A stretch of 64,000 nt of DNA from an uncultured Erysipelotrichaceae bacterium (GTDB lineage: Bacteria > Bacillota_I > Bacilli_A > Erysipelotrichales > Erysipelotrichaceae): assembly GCA_947569705.1 (NCBI GenBank), contig CANOSP010000001.1, positions 62,001 through 126,000 on the forward strand, given 5' to 3'. The position numbers and the translations under genes are program-made. The notes under the pieces are model-generated. The model ran no database searches. It had not been told where the DNA came from and saw nothing but the letters and a program-made list of their open reading frames with translations. Of the stretch, positions 42,533-53,293 are shown piece by piece. Numbering within the stretch: position 1 is the first letter of the stretch; the number at the start of each line of letters is the position of its first letter.

Positions 42533-42681
42533 TATTGTAAATTGTTCTGCTTATTCATACTTCATATAAGTTCATTTTCAATGATGATGGGTAATAATGA
42601 AAAAATTATAAATTGATGATAAGGATTGCCTTTTTTTCAGAACCTAAGTATAATGATAGAGCTAAGCAACGGAGGTCGAAA

Positions 42682-43062
42682 ATGAATAAAGCGGATAAAA
42701 TATTTATCGTTCTTGTGCTTTTATCAGCGTTGTTGATGTATGTCCCTTTATTTATTCAGGATCAACAAAACAAAGATAAACAAAAGGAAGTCGTTGTGCA
42801 TTATCAAAATGAAGAGATTCTTCGTGTGGATCTATTACAGAATCATACCTATCAAGTACAGGCTACATTAGGTGAGGTTCAAATAGAGGTAAAGGACGGC
42901 GCAGTTCGCGTAGAAAAGGAAACATCACCGTATCATTTGTGTTCCATACAAGGTTGGGTAAAGGATACCGGACGTCCGATTATCTGTCTGCCTAATGAGT
43001 TAGTGGTGCAGATTGAAGCACAGGAACCTACAGATGACGGTGTTGATACGGTGATTCAATGA
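42682..43062 (+). CDS. NusG domain II protein (Eet-type)
   Basis: 126 residues: an N-terminal anchor helix (IFIVLVLLSALLMYVPLFI) and an outer domain of the NusG-II/DUF1312 type with GEVQIEVKDGAVRVEKETSPYHLCSIQGWVKDTGRPIICLPNELVV. These proteins pair with Gx transporters in electron-transfer and isoprenoid loci, including the Eet genes of Listeria. ACGGAGGTCG precedes the ATG at 42682. It overlaps the next gene by one to four bases. Confidence 0.8.
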   Translation: MNKADKIFIVLVLLSALLMYVPLFIQDQQNKDKQKEVVVHYQNEEILRVDLLQNHTYQVQATLGEVQIEVKDGAVRVEKETSPYHLCSIQGWVKDTGRPIICLPNELVVQIEAQEPTDDGVDTVIQ

Positions 43063-43559
43063 TGAAGACAAAACGAATGATGTATATTACGATGCTGGTT
43101 GCGATCAGTATTCTGTTTCACTTGATTGAATCTATGATTCCGCTTCCTTTGCCGATTCCCGGCTTTAAACTGGGTATCGCTAATATCGTCGGTCTGGTTG
43201 CTTTGTATATGTATGATGCGAAAATAATGTTTACAGTTAATTTCATGCGGGTTATCTTAGCCTCATTGATGCGCGGGATTTTGTTTGCGCCGGGCTTTTG
43301 GCTTTCGCTTTGCGGTGTGCTGTTGTCAAGCGGTGCGGCGATCATTGCCAAGCGCTGTACTCCGATGACTATATTCGGCGTCAGCTGTGCTTCTGCGGCG
43401 TTTCATGTGATCGGTCAAGTGATTGCTGTTACAATATTATATAGTCAGTTTTTAATGGGCGCATTACTTCCGATTTTATTATTGTTAAGTATTCCGACAG
43501 GCTTGTTTACCGGTTTTATGGCAAAGCAAGTCTTGAATCGGATTCAGATAGAAAGGTAG
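43059..43559 (+). CDS. Gx transporter family protein (Eet-type)
   Basis: 166 residues, five to six helices, ECF S-component-like fold, with FHLIESMIPLPLPIPGFKLGIANIVGL and NFMRVILASLMRGILF typical of the Gx/heptaprenyl diphosphate synthase component I family. Coupled to the NusG-II gene by overlap (ATG at 43059 or 43062). In Listeria such a pair belongs to the extracellular electron transfer cluster; elsewhere it lies beside polyprenyl synthases. No Ndh2, ApbE or quinone gene is in the window. Confidence 0.82.
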   Translation: MMKTKRMMYITMLVAISILFHLIESMIPLPLPIPGFKLGIANIVGLVALYMYDAKIMFTVNFMRVILASLMRGILFAPGFWLSLCGVLLSSGAAIIAKRCTPMTIFGVSCASAAFHVIGQVIAVTILYSQFLMGALLPILLLLSIPTGLFTGFMAKQVLNRIQIER

Positions 43560-43566
43560 GGATATT

Positions 43567-43824
43567 ATGGAAACATTTGTATATCAGCCGAAAGGAACTT
43601 GTTCCACAAAAATGGAATTTGAATTAGAGGGGAACATTATTCGTTCTCTGAAAGTAACCGGCGGCTGCAGCGGGAATTTACAAGGGATCTGCAGTATTTT
43701 AAAGGGTAAGCAGATTGATGAGGTACTGGACGCTTTCAGCGGTATTCGCTGTGGGTTAAAACCGACTTCCTGCCCCGATCAAATCGCTTGTGCGCTGAGA
43801 GAATATCAAAAAGCGCATGTATAA
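43567..43824 (+). CDS. TSCPD domain protein (TIGR03905 family)
   Basis: 85 residues with GTCSTKMEFELEGN, VTGGCSGNLQGICSILKG and the eponymous PTSCPDQIACAL. The domain also occurs at the end of some ribonucleotide reductases; the free-standing form has no known role, and metal binding by the four cysteines is likely. It follows the Gx transporter by seven bases behind AGGTAGGGAT and is probably in that operon. Confidence 0.85.
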   Translation: METFVYQPKGTCSTKMEFELEGNIIRSLKVTGGCSGNLQGICSILKGKQIDEVLDAFSGIRCGLKPTSCPDQIACALREYQKAHV

Positions 43825-43863
43825 CGAACCTGCTTGCATCACATACTTGTATTAGGTGATGAT

Positions 43864-43962
43864 ATGGAATATCCTAATCAACAGATTGCGGCAGTTTTAA
43901 AAGATTTGGGTATGGATGAAGCATTGATTTCCTTTATGACACAAAGAGGTCCGAGACGATAA
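43864..43962 (+). CDS. Small 32-residue ORF, unknown
   Basis: A strong site AGGTGATGAT precedes an ATG encoding MEYPNQQIAAVLKDLGMDEA and a basic end RGPRR. The spacing after the TSCPD gene (39 bases) and the terminator 15 bases after the stop suggest a real last gene of that operon. No family known. Confidence 0.4.
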   Translation: MEYPNQQIAAVLKDLGMDEALISFMTQRGPRR

Positions 43963-43977
43963 TCAAGCTTCTGAATC

Positions 43978-44002
43978 GGCAGGTGAACATCCTGCCTTTT
44001 TT
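43978..44002 (+). terminator. Terminator before the ilv region
   Basis: GGCAGG and CCTGCC pair around TGAACAT, followed by six T. Confidence 0.85.
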
Positions 44003-44071
44003 ATTTACGTGTACATTCTTGAATATTTTTCATTTATTCATGTTAAGTTACATAAATTTTCATGAAAACAC

Positions 44072-44100
44072 TTGACATTATAGGGGAAATGGTTTATTGT
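44072..44100 (+). promoter_or_regulatory. ilv operon promoter
   Basis: TTGACA (44072-44077) and TATTGT (44095-44100) with a 17-base spacer, about 35 bases before the leader peptide. Confidence 0.7.
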
Positions 44101-44134
44101 AATACCAACACTTAAGAGAAAGGATGTGGACTTC

Positions 44135-44221
44135 ATGTACTACTATTTCAGCGTGATATTGTTAGTCGTGATTATTATTCTCAAACAGTCTGCGTTTCTT
44201 TCGGTTAAGTTTGTCAGATGA
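44135..44221 (+). CDS. ilv leader peptide
   Basis: 28 residues starting MYYYFS and containing VILLVVIIIL, ten successive branched-chain residues (7-16), behind AAAGGATGTGG. The composition, the position after a strong promoter and the attenuator following it mark a translated sensor of charged Ile, Val and Leu tRNAs. The peptide itself needs no function. Confidence 0.8.
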   Translation: MYYYFSVILLVVIIILKQSAFLSVKFVR

Positions 44222-44276
44222 TTTTGAGGTTGTCTGGTTAAGAAAGAAAACGCAGCCGTAAAGTTGGCTGTTTTTA
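44190..44276 (+). promoter_or_regulatory. ilv transcription attenuator
   Basis: The terminator stem CAGCC (44253-44257)/GGCTG (44266-44270) with a T run lies before ilvA. The segment 44190-44202 inside the leader peptide gene (CTGCGTTTCTTTC) can pair with 44242-44255 (GAAAGAAAACGCAG), which takes away the 5' arm of the terminator. A ribosome stalled at the Val/Ile/Leu codons would leave 44190-44202 free and permit readthrough. A ribosome reaching the stop would cover it and allow termination. No T-box sequence is present here. Confidence 0.75.
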
Positions 44277-44297
44277 TTTTAGGGCAGGAGGAAATGT

Positions 44298-45500
44298 ATG
44301 GATTATAGAGAGGTAGAACAGGCGGCACATCGGTTAGCACCGGTAATCCATAATGTCAGAGTAACGAAGTCACAGACTTTTTCGGAAATGAGCGGCTGTG
44401 AGTTGTATCTGAAGTGTGAAAATCGTCAGAAGACCGGTTCTTTCAAGGTGCGAGGAGCTTATAATAAATTAGCAAAGCTGAAGGAAGAGCAAGGGGTCAG
44501 TGAAGTGATTGCATCAAGTGCCGGAAATCATGCACAAGGAGTGGCTTATGCCAGCAAATGCTTAGGGATTCATGCGACAATTGTTATGCCGAAAAGTACG
44601 CCGATTGCGAAAGTACAAGCAACGGCAGGGTATGGTGCCGAGGTTGTTTTGGCGGGTGATTGTTATGATGAAGCGTATGCGAAGGCAGTTTCTTTACAAA
44701 AGGAAAGCGGAGCGGTATTTATTCATCCTTTTGATGATGAAGATGTCATCGCGGGACAGGGAACGATTGCATATGAAATTCTGCATGATTTACCTAATGT
44801 CGATGTGATCGTAGTTCCGGCAGGCGGAGGAGGATTATTAAGCGGTATCGCGACTTATGTAAAAGCGATCAACCCGCGTATTAAGGTTGTCGGTGTACAG
44901 GCAGAGGGAGCGAATGCGATCGTCAATTCCTTCCAAAAGAAGAAGCATTGTACAACGAAAGCGGTCAATACGATTGCGGACGGTATTGCGGTTCAAAATC
45001 CGGGCAAAACCACGGTATCATTGATCAATCAATATGTAGATGAAATGGTCAGTGTCAGCGATGATGAAATCGCATCGGCAATCCTGTTATTACTGGAGCG
45101 TGAAAAACAGGTGGTGGAGCCGAGCGGTGCTGCACCTTTGGCAGCGTTGCTCAATCAGAAGCTGGACTGCAAGGGAAAGCGTGTCGTTTGTGTATTAAGC
45201 GGCGGCAATATCGACGTATCCTTTATTCATAAGGTGGTTGAAAAAGGCTTGTTGACACGCGGGCGCAATATGAAATTTAAAACCTTGATGCAGGATGTTC
45301 CGGGTGCCTTGGAACAGTTCTGTACCGTCGTGCGCCAACAAAATGCGAATATTATTGAAGTACAATATGATCGCTTTCAGGCAGATTTGGGACTGCGTGA
45401 AACGATTATCCATATGGCTGTGGAAGTCAGCGGTCGAAGTCACGGTGAGGCTTTGATTCAGGCGTTGAATGAAAAAGGCTATCACAGCGAAATAGAATAG
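44298..45500 (+). CDS. ilvA: Threonine ammonia-lyase (threonine dehydratase)
   Basis: 400 residues, PLP fold type II: KTGSFKVRGAYN with Schiff-base Lys50, SAGNHAQGVAYA, PAGGGGLLSG, and a single C-terminal ACT-like domain (about 325-400). It makes 2-oxobutanoate from threonine, the first step to isoleucine. The length and single ACT domain resemble the clostridial/TdcB-like form rather than the 514-residue E. coli IlvA. As first gene of an ilv operon it is probably the biosynthetic enzyme. GCAGGAGGAAATGT precedes the ATG. Confidence 0.93.
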   Translation: MDYREVEQAAHRLAPVIHNVRVTKSQTFSEMSGCELYLKCENRQKTGSFKVRGAYNKLAKLKEEQGVSEVIASSAGNHAQGVAYASKCLGIHATIVMPKSTPIAKVQATAGYGAEVVLAGDCYDEAYAKAVSLQKESGAVFIHPFDDEDVIAGQGTIAYEILHDLPNVDVIVVPAGGGGLLSGIATYVKAINPRIKVVGVQAEGANAIVNSFQKKKHCTTKAVNTIADGIAVQNPGKTTVSLINQYVDEMVSVSDDEIASAILLLLEREKQVVEPSGAAPLAALLNQKLDCKGKRVVCVLSGGNIDVSFIHKVVEKGLLTRGRNMKFKTLMQDVPGALEQFCTVVRQQNANIIEVQYDRFQADLGLRETIIHMAVEVSGRSHGEALIQALNEKGYHSEIE

Positions 45501-45516
45501 GAATGAGGTGTACATT

Positions 45517-47184
45517 ATGATGTTAAACGGATCACAGATTTTGATACAGTCGCTGATTGATCAAGGTGTAGATACTATTTTCGGCTATCCCGGAGGCAGT
45601 GTCTTAAATATCTATGATGCGCTGTATGATAAAAAAGATGAAATCAAACATGTGTTGACATCCCATGAACAAGGTGCGGCTCATGCGGCAGACGGTTATG
45701 CCCGTAGCACCGGAAAAACGGGCGTTTGTCTTGCGACGAGCGGACCGGGAGCGACCAATTTAGTTACCGGCATTGCGACGGCATATATGGACAGTGTGCC
45801 GTTAGTGGCAATTACAGGCAATGTAGCGAGTGATTTGATCGGACGTGATTCATTTCAAGAGGTAGATATTGCCGGCATTACCATGCCGATTACTAAGCAT
45901 AATTTTATCGTGCATGATGTTAAGGAATTGGCTTCTACCGTGCAGCTCGCATTTGAGATTGCGAATTCAAACCGTCCCGGACCGGTATTGATTGATATTC
46001 CGAAGGATATTACGGCGGCAGTTTGCGAATATGAAAAAATGCCGCGTTTTGAGAAACGTTCTGTTTCCGCACCGAAGCAGGAACAGCTTGATCAAGCGCT
46101 TGCGGCAATTAAACGCGCAAAGCGCCCGTTGATTTATGCCGGCGGCGGTGTGATCTCCGCAAATGCCTGTGAGGAATTAATGGCTTATTCAAAAAAGACT
46201 CAGACACCGATCTGTTGCTCGGCAATGGGCTTATCCTCTGTTCCTTACGATTATCAATTATATTTGGGAATGATCGGAATGCACGGTACACCGGTTGCGA
46301 ATTATGCGACATTGAATGCCGACTTGGTCATTGCGATCGGCGCGCGTTTTTCCGATCGTGTAGCGGGCAATCGCAAGAAATTTGCAAAGGATGCACAGAT
46401 TATTCATATCGATATTGATGCTTCCGAGATTTCTAAAAACGTGTCATGTGATATGGCTTTGGTCGGAGATGCAAAACAGATTTTGGCAGCTTTTAATAAA
46501 GCATTAGACGATCATAATCATGAGGAATGGCGCAAGACTTTGATTGATTTCCGCACCAAAATCGGTTTGAAAAAGCCGGCAGACGGTGATAAGGTAGATC
46601 CGCGTGATTTTATTTATACATTACATAAGCTGTTAGGTGATGATGCGATCATCGTTACCGATGTCGGTCAACATCAGATGATTACGGCTCAATATTATCA
46701 ATATTCCAAACCGCGCAGCTTTATCAGTTCCTGCGGGTTGGGAACGATGGGATACGGTATGGGGGCCGCAATCGGTGTCAAGACCGCGCATCCCGATCGT
46801 CCGGTTGTTTTGATTACCGGAGACGGCAGCTTCCATATGAATATGAATGAAATGGCTTGTGCCGTATCACAGAATTTACCGCTTGTGGTTCTTGTTTTCA
46901 ACAATTCGGTATTAGGTATGGTTCGCCAATGGCAGACGCTGTTTTATAAAAAACGTTACAGTCAAACTTCAATTAATCGTCAAACCGATTTCGTTAAGCT
47001 GGCTGAGGCATTCGGTGCTAAAGGGTATCGCATTGCTTTACGAAGTGAGATTGAATCGGTTATGAAAGAGGCGCTTGCATGCGGTAAGCCATGTATCATC
47101 GATTGTATTATTGATCCGGATGACGGTGTATATCCGATTATTCCGCCGGGTAAAGGCGCGGATGACATCATCTACGGAAATTAG
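45517..47184 (+). CDS. ilvB: Acetolactate synthase, large subunit
   Basis: 555 residues, thiamine-diphosphate enzyme: catalytic Glu in SHEQGAAHAADGYAR, FAD/central domain with PLVAITG and GARFSDRVAGN, and TPP motif GDGSFHMNMNEMA...NN. It forms acetolactate and acetohydroxybutyrate. GAGGTG at 45504-45509 serves the ATG at 45517; a GTG at 45508 lies within the ribosome site. The small subunit gene follows immediately, showing the anabolic form. Confidence 0.95.
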   Translation: MMLNGSQILIQSLIDQGVDTIFGYPGGSVLNIYDALYDKKDEIKHVLTSHEQGAAHAADGYARSTGKTGVCLATSGPGATNLVTGIATAYMDSVPLVAITGNVASDLIGRDSFQEVDIAGITMPITKHNFIVHDVKELASTVQLAFEIANSNRPGPVLIDIPKDITAAVCEYEKMPRFEKRSVSAPKQEQLDQALAAIKRAKRPLIYAGGGVISANACEELMAYSKKTQTPICCSAMGLSSVPYDYQLYLGMIGMHGTPVANYATLNADLVIAIGARFSDRVAGNRKKFAKDAQIIHIDIDASEISKNVSCDMALVGDAKQILAAFNKALDDHNHEEWRKTLIDFRTKIGLKKPADGDKVDPRDFIYTLHKLLGDDAIIVTDVGQHQMITAQYYQYSKPRSFISSCGLGTMGYGMGAAIGVKTAHPDRPVVLITGDGSFHMNMNEMACAVSQNLPLVVLVFNNSVLGMVRQWQTLFYKKRYSQTSINRQTDFVKLAEAFGAKGYRIALRSEIESVMKEALACGKPCIIDCIIDPDDGVYPIIPPGKGADDIIYGN

Positions 47185-47196
47185 GAGGTGAAGCAG

Positions 47197-48721
<1,525 letters not shown>

Positions 48722-48730
48722 GGAGAAATT

Positions 48731-50395
48731 ATGACAAGAGCGAGTGATAAGGTATTAAAAGGGGATCAGTGCGCCCCGCAGCGTTCCTTGTTTTATGCGC
48801 TTGGCTTAACAAAGGAAGAACTGGAAAGACCGTTGATTGCGGTTGTCAGTGCGTATTCCGAAATTGTTCCCGGACACGCTCATTTAGATAAGATTACCGA
48901 AGCAGTCAAAGCAGGGATTCGACTTGCCGGCGGTACACCGATAACGGTACCGGCAATCGGCGTTTGCGATGGGATAGCGATGGGACATATCGGAATGAAA
49001 TATTCCTTGGCTTCCCGCGAGCTGATCGCAGACAGTGTGGAAACAATGGTGATGGCACATGCCTTTGACGGTATGGTGCTTGTACCGAACTGCGATAAAA
49101 TCGTTCCCGGTATGTTCATGGGTGCTTTGCGGGTTAATTTGCCGGCATTGATCATGAGCGGCGGTGCGATGCTTCCGGGAAATTATCACGGCAAGGCAAT
49201 GAGTCTGTCTACGATGTTTGAGGCAGTCGGAGCGAAAAAAGCCGGGATGATTGATGAGGCGGAGCTTACTTATATCGAACAGAATGCCTGCCCGGGATGC
49301 GGAAGCTGTTCCGGTATGTTCACTGCCAACAGTATGAACTGTTTAAGTGAAGCAATCGGTATGGCACTGCCCGGCAACGGTACAATTCCTGCCGTATACA
49401 GCGAGCGTATTCAGCTGGCAAAGCATGCCGGTATGAAAATCATGGAACTGGTTGAAAAAGACATTAAACCGCGTGATATTGTAAATGAAGCAGCTATTCA
49501 TAATGCGTTGGCATGTGATATGGCACTGGGATGCTCATCAAACTCTGTACTTCATCTGTTAGCGATTGCGCATGAGGCGAAGGTTACGTTAGATCTTCAT
49601 AAAATTAATGAAATCAGCTCACGTACGCCGAATCTTTGTAAATTAGCGCCTGCAGGATCCGATCATATCGTTGATCTGTATCGTGCCGGCGGTGTCGCTG
49701 CCGTATTAAAGGAATTAGCGAAAAAACAGCTTGTTGATACTTCGGTAATGACCGTCAGCGGCAAAACAATGGCTGAAAATATCAAAGATGCCCTCAATCT
49801 GAATCATGATATTATCAAAGATATTGAAAAGCCTAATTCTAAGACCGGCGGTATTGCCGTATTATTCGGTAATTTGGCAACGGAAGGCTGTGTCGTGAAG
49901 CGATCTGCAGTCGCCGAGAAAATGCTTGTACATACCGGTACGGCACGGGTATTCAACAGTGAGGAAGAAGCGAATGAAGCAATTTACGGCGGCAAGATCC
50001 ACAAAGGTGATGTTGTGGTCATTCGCTATGAAGGACCGAAAGGCGGTCCGGGGATGCGTGAAATGTTAAATCCGACTTCTGCACTTGCAGGAATGAAGCT
50101 TGATGAGGATGTTGCGTTGATTACCGACGGACGCTTCTCAGGGGCTACTCGCGGTGCGGCAATCGGACATGTATCACCTGAAGCTGCAGCCGGCGGTATG
50201 ATCGGACTCGTTGAAGAAGGCGATCAGATTGCGATTGATATTCCTAACGGTACGATTGAATTGCTTGTAGATGAAGAAACAATTCTTCAGCGTAAGGAAA
50301 AATGGGTAAAACCGGAACCGAATGTCAAGGAAGGATGGCTGTATCGCTATCAGCGAATGGTTACTTCCGGCAGTAAGGGTGCGGTATTGGAATAA
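48731..50395 (+). CDS. ilvD: Dihydroxy-acid dehydratase
   Basis: 554 residues with iron-sulfur cysteines in NCDKIVPG and [21 protein letters not shown], and the C-terminal [11 protein letters not shown]. It makes the 2-oxo acids for valine and isoleucine. AAGGAG lies at the end of ilvC. The gene is the last of ilvA-ilvB-ilvN-ilvC-ilvD and is followed by a terminator; the leu genes are on the other strand 5 kb away. Confidence 0.96.
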   Translation: MTRASDKVLKGDQCAPQRSLFYALGLTKEELERPLIAVVSAYSEIVPGHAHLDKITEAVKAGIRLAGGTPITVPAIGVCDGIAMGHIGMKYSLASRELIADSVETMVMAHAFDGMVLVPNCDKIVPGMFMGALRVNLPALIMSGGAMLPGNYHGKAMSLSTMFEAVGAKKAGMIDEAELTYIEQNACPGCGSCSGMFTANSMNCLSEAIGMALPGNGTIPAVYSERIQLAKHAGMKIMELVEKDIKPRDIVNEAAIHNALACDMALGCSSNSVLHLLAIAHEAKVTLDLHKINEISSRTPNLCKLAPAGSDHIVDLYRAGGVAAVLKELAKKQLVDTSVMTVSGKTMAENIKDALNLNHDIIKDIEKPNSKTGGIAVLFGNLATEGCVVKRSAVAEKMLVHTGTARVFNSEEEANEAIYGGKIHKGDVVVIRYEGPKGGPGMREMLNPTSALAGMKLDEDVALITDGRFSGATRGAAIGHVSPEAAAGGMIGLVEEGDQIAIDIPNGTIELLVDEETILQRKEKWVKPEPNVKEGWLYRYQRMVTSGSKGAVLE

Positions 50396-50401
50396 ATAAT
50401 T

Positions 50402-50433
50402 AACCGTAATGACATTGATCATTGCGGTTTTTT
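50402..50433 (+). terminator. Terminator of the ilv operon
   Basis: AACCGTAATG and CATTGCGGTT pair (one G-T), followed by a T run. Confidence 0.85.
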
Positions 50434-50570
50434 AACTTATACAAACCTGTGACAAATGATATTGTAAGGATCTAAAAAGTATCTTGTATCAATTACAGAT
50501 TACTTTAAGGCTTCAAATAAAGCGAATAAAAGCGATTTGCCAATTAGCACATACAAATCAATGGTATAAC

Positions 50571-50594
50571 AAAAAAGAGGCTGTACACCTCTTA
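50571..50594 (-). terminator. Terminator of the GNAT gene
   Basis: On the minus strand AAGAGG and CCTCTT pair around TGTACAG, followed by six T. Confidence 0.7.
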
Positions 50595-50615
50595 AAACGG
50601 CTGATAGACTTATTT

Positions 50616-51038
50616 TTACTTATGCCATTGAAGCAGATTCTGCATTTGATGAGAATCAAGATTCTTTTGTTGCGAAACAATCTCAAAACCGTGCTTCTTA
50701 AAAAAATGCAGGGCAACTGTGTTTTTCATGTAAACTTCTGCTTGTAATTCATTGAAGCGTTGCTTTAAATATTCGATTAACAAAGAACCGAAACCTTTTC
50801 CTTGCTTACCGCTGATCACATACACTGCGATATATTTATCTTGTGCAATCACCGCAAAGCCGACGATGTGATTCTGTTCACAGATTACATAGGCAGGGGT
50901 ATCCATCAGTTTTTGCTTCACTTTATGGTATTGCTTCAGCCAAAACGATTGATCGATAAAGCGATGGGAAGACACAGTGGCAGTGATCCAAATATCCATT
51001 ATTTTATCAATTTCATTACGGTTCATCAATCGTATCAT
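50616..51038 (-). CDS. GNAT family N-acetyltransferase
   Basis: 140 residues with the acetyl-CoA motif ISGKQGKGFGSLLIEYLKQRF (V/I-x-x-x-x-Q/R-G-x-G) and a C-terminal YMKNTVALHFFKKHGFEI strand-helix. It resembles the YjaB-type subgroup; the substrate is unknown. It stands alone between the ilv terminator and a cupin gene in the same direction. Confidence 0.85.
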   Translation of the reverse strand: MIRLMNRNEIDKIMDIWITATVSSHRFIDQSFWLKQYHKVKQKLMDTPAYVICEQNHIVGFAVIAQDKYIAVYVISGKQGKGFGSLLIEYLKQRFNELQAEVYMKNTVALHFFKKHGFEIVSQQKNLDSHQMQNLLQWHK

Positions 51039-51111
51039 ATTTCATTCGCCTTTCTGTATTTGGTTTATTCTATTGCTTATTTTATAAATTGTATGTATGA
51101 ATTTCCTGTTT

Positions 51112-51453
51112 TTAATGATTTAATATCAAAGCGATAAAAACAAGCGGTTCTTCACCGATATTCTCAATTCCGTGGGAATTGCCTTTTGCGGTATATGTAC
51201 AAGCACCGGCATGCAGAATATGCTGTGCATCATTTTCCGTATACTTTGCCGTTCCTTGCAGGATATAATACGATTCACTGTCATTTGTATGTGTATGAAA
51301 TCCGATTGAAGCACCGACATCCAGCGTTACTCTTGCATACATGGCAGCCTGCTCCTTCAAACATTCACTCGGAAGCAGTCTTTCAATATGCGTTGTTCCT
51401 TTTCCGTTTGCTTTTTTCAGATGATGCTCAGTTTCACGATTGTTTGTGATCAT
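51112..51453 (-). CDS. Cupin domain protein
   Basis: 113 residues forming one cupin barrel with motif 1 GFHTHTNDSESYYILQG and motif 2 CTYTAKGNSHGIENIG; the His residues and Glu are present, so a metal is likely. Small cupins of this type have varied or unknown roles. GAAAGGAATG before the ATG at 51453 supports this start over one 51 bases upstream. Confidence 0.82.
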   Translation of the reverse strand: MITNNRETEHHLKKANGKGTTHIERLLPSECLKEQAAMYARVTLDVGASIGFHTHTNDSESYYILQGTAKYTENDAQHILHAGACTYTAKGNSHGIENIGEEPLVFIALILNH

Positions 51454-51554
51454 AAAATCATTCCTTTCATCAGTTATCATAATACAAATAAATAAAAAGT
51501 ACAAGAAAAAGACAAAAAGCTGTTATAATTAATGAAGAAAAGGAATGAAAATTT

Positions 51555-51947
51555 ATGCGAAATTACGGCTATGAGATATTATTATGTACAATTTGTTATA
51601 TGAGTATGCTCTTTTTCAGTCTGCCTACATACTTATTATGGCTGAAATATGCGGCTTTTGCGGAAATGCTGTTTTATATTGCCCGTTTTATATGTGTCAG
51701 ATTCAAACTTCATACGAAAAATAATCATTCGTTGTTACAGCTGTTCGGGTATATTGTGATGATCGCTTACTTGTTTGTTTGTATCGATACGTTTGTATTT
51801 CACGCATGGTTTCCGCTGCCCGGTTTATATCGCTATGCCGTTTTTGACTTCTATTTGTTCAGTGCGCCGCTGTTTCTTTTATCAGGGGTGTGTACAGAGT
51901 TAAAGAATGCATCGGCGGATAATCAACGCACAGGCTTTGAGCATTAA
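51555..51947 (+). CDS. Membrane protein of unknown function
   Basis: 130 residues with four hydrophobic segments and a hydrophilic C-terminal tail of 20 residues. AAAGGAATGAAAATTT precedes the ATG. No family is recognised. It lies alone between a divergent cupin gene and the YdeI-like gene, and codon use resembles the neighbours. Confidence 0.5.
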   Translation: MRNYGYEILLCTICYMSMLFFSLPTYLLWLKYAAFAEMLFYIARFICVRFKLHTKNNHSLLQLFGYIVMIAYLFVCIDTFVFHAWFPLPGLYRYAVFDFYLFSAPLFLLSGVCTELKNASADNQRTGFEH

Positions 51948-52000
51948 TAAGTTTTTGAAGGAATTGACAACATAATACGAAAATATCAGAAGGGGAATGA

Positions 52001-52564
52001 ATGATGAAAGAAATATTAGAATTTGCCGACAGAGAAGCATTCAGAACATGGCTCAGCGAACATTGCTTATCCGATGAGGGTGTTTGGCTGTTATTCGGAA
52101 AAGCCGGCGGTCCGAAGACAATCAAAGCGGCTGAGGCATTAGAGGAAGCGCTATGCTTCGGATGGATCGACGGACAAATGAAAAGCATTGATGATAAGAG
52201 CTATATAAAATATTTTTCACAGCGTCGTAAAAACAGTAAGTGGTCACAAAAAAATAAGCAGTTGACAGAAGCACTTGAAAAAAGCGGGCGCATGAGTGAT
52301 TACGGCAGAGCGAAAATAGCGGAAGCCAAGCAAAACGGTCAATGGAATGCGGCTAACACTTTAGAAATTACAGATGCTCATATTTCGCAGCTCGCTTCAG
52401 TATTAAAACAATATGAAACTGCTTATAATAATTTTCAATCGATGTCTTTATCTGTAAAGAAAACTTATACAAGAGCGTATTTTGATGCAAAGAGTGAAGA
52501 AGGCAAAGAAAAGCGCATCGCATGGATGGTGGAACGATTGAACCAAAACCTAAAGCCGATGTGA
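52001..52564 (+). CDS. YdeI/OmpD-associated family protein
   Basis: 187 residues: WLSEHCLSDEGVWLLFGKAGGPKTI, ALCFGWIDGQMKSIDDKSYIKYFSQRRKNSKWSQKN and the C-terminal helix FQSMSLSVKKTYTRAYFDAKSEEGKEKRIAWMVERL, typical of the YdeI/bacteriocin-protection family. The biochemical role is unknown. GAAGGGGAA precedes ATG codons at 52001 and 52004. Confidence 0.82.
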   Translation: MMKEILEFADREAFRTWLSEHCLSDEGVWLLFGKAGGPKTIKAAEALEEALCFGWIDGQMKSIDDKSYIKYFSQRRKNSKWSQKNKQLTEALEKSGRMSDYGRAKIAEAKQNGQWNAANTLEITDAHISQLASVLKQYETAYNNFQSMSLSVKKTYTRAYFDAKSEEGKEKRIAWMVERLNQNLKPM

Positions 52565-52750
52565 AACAGGATTACATACGATTTTTTTTAAATCTGTTAT
52601 AATAAAAAGAATTCAAATCTATAAATCTATCACCGATTTCTGTCAGATTGATATCAACGGTCATTTTGTAAATAAAAAGTGAAAACGCTATCTTTTACTG
52701 GTAATTATTATTGTTTTATGGTATATTACTATCACAAGAAAGGTGAGAGT

Positions 52751-53248
52751 ATGGATATATTAGATTCTTTAAAAAAAGCGATGGAGGAATATCGCACAAT
52801 TACCGGATTGCGCAGCTATTTGGTGTTAGATACGACCGAAATCAAAAGCGCATCTGAGCGTAATTACTTCTGTAAATGCCTGAAATCGAGTACTCAGGCA
52901 CTGAAACGATGTGAGGAATGCACACACGAATATTATGCACAGGCACGACAGGCGAATGAGGAATGTATTTATTCGTGCCATGCCGGATTGATCAAGTGGG
53001 CAGTTCCGGTGAATGATGATGATTTTCATTGTGTAATTATCTCGGAAGGTATTCTGTCACAGCGTCAGCTTGAGGAAGCGGATGAATGGACCGAATATTT
53101 AAGTAAGGAATATGAATTGCCGAAGGATATGATTAAAAACAATTTCCAAGTGATGGCAGTGATGAACGAAGCGCAGATGAATGCTTCGATTCAATTATTG
53201 AAGGACTTGGTTTCCTATCATTTGGCATTGTTTAAGGCTCATAAGGCA
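52751..53248 (+). CDS. PocR-type sensory domain protein, stand-alone
   Basis: 166 residues of a PocR ligand-binding domain: Cys residues in FCKCLKSSTQALKRCEECTHEYY and YSCHAGLIKWAVPV, then VIISEGILSQRQ. In other proteins this domain is joined to AraC regulators or histidine kinases and senses small molecules; here no output domain follows. AGGTGAGAGT precedes the ATG at 52751. The partner is unknown. Confidence 0.75.
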
Positions 53249-53252
53249 TAAG

Positions 53253-53293
53253 AAAACGATAACGGTTGCTTTCGGCAATCATTATCGTTTTTT
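53253..53293. terminator. Bidirectional terminator, PocR / AMMECR1 genes
   Basis: AAAACGATAA and TTATCGTTTT pair, with an inner TTGC/GCAA stem; A and T runs on both sides. Confidence 0.85.

Noticed and set aside
44003-44297. T-box in front of ilvA
   Set aside because: No GGTGGTACCGCG-like sequence exists; the leader peptide and attenuator explain the region.
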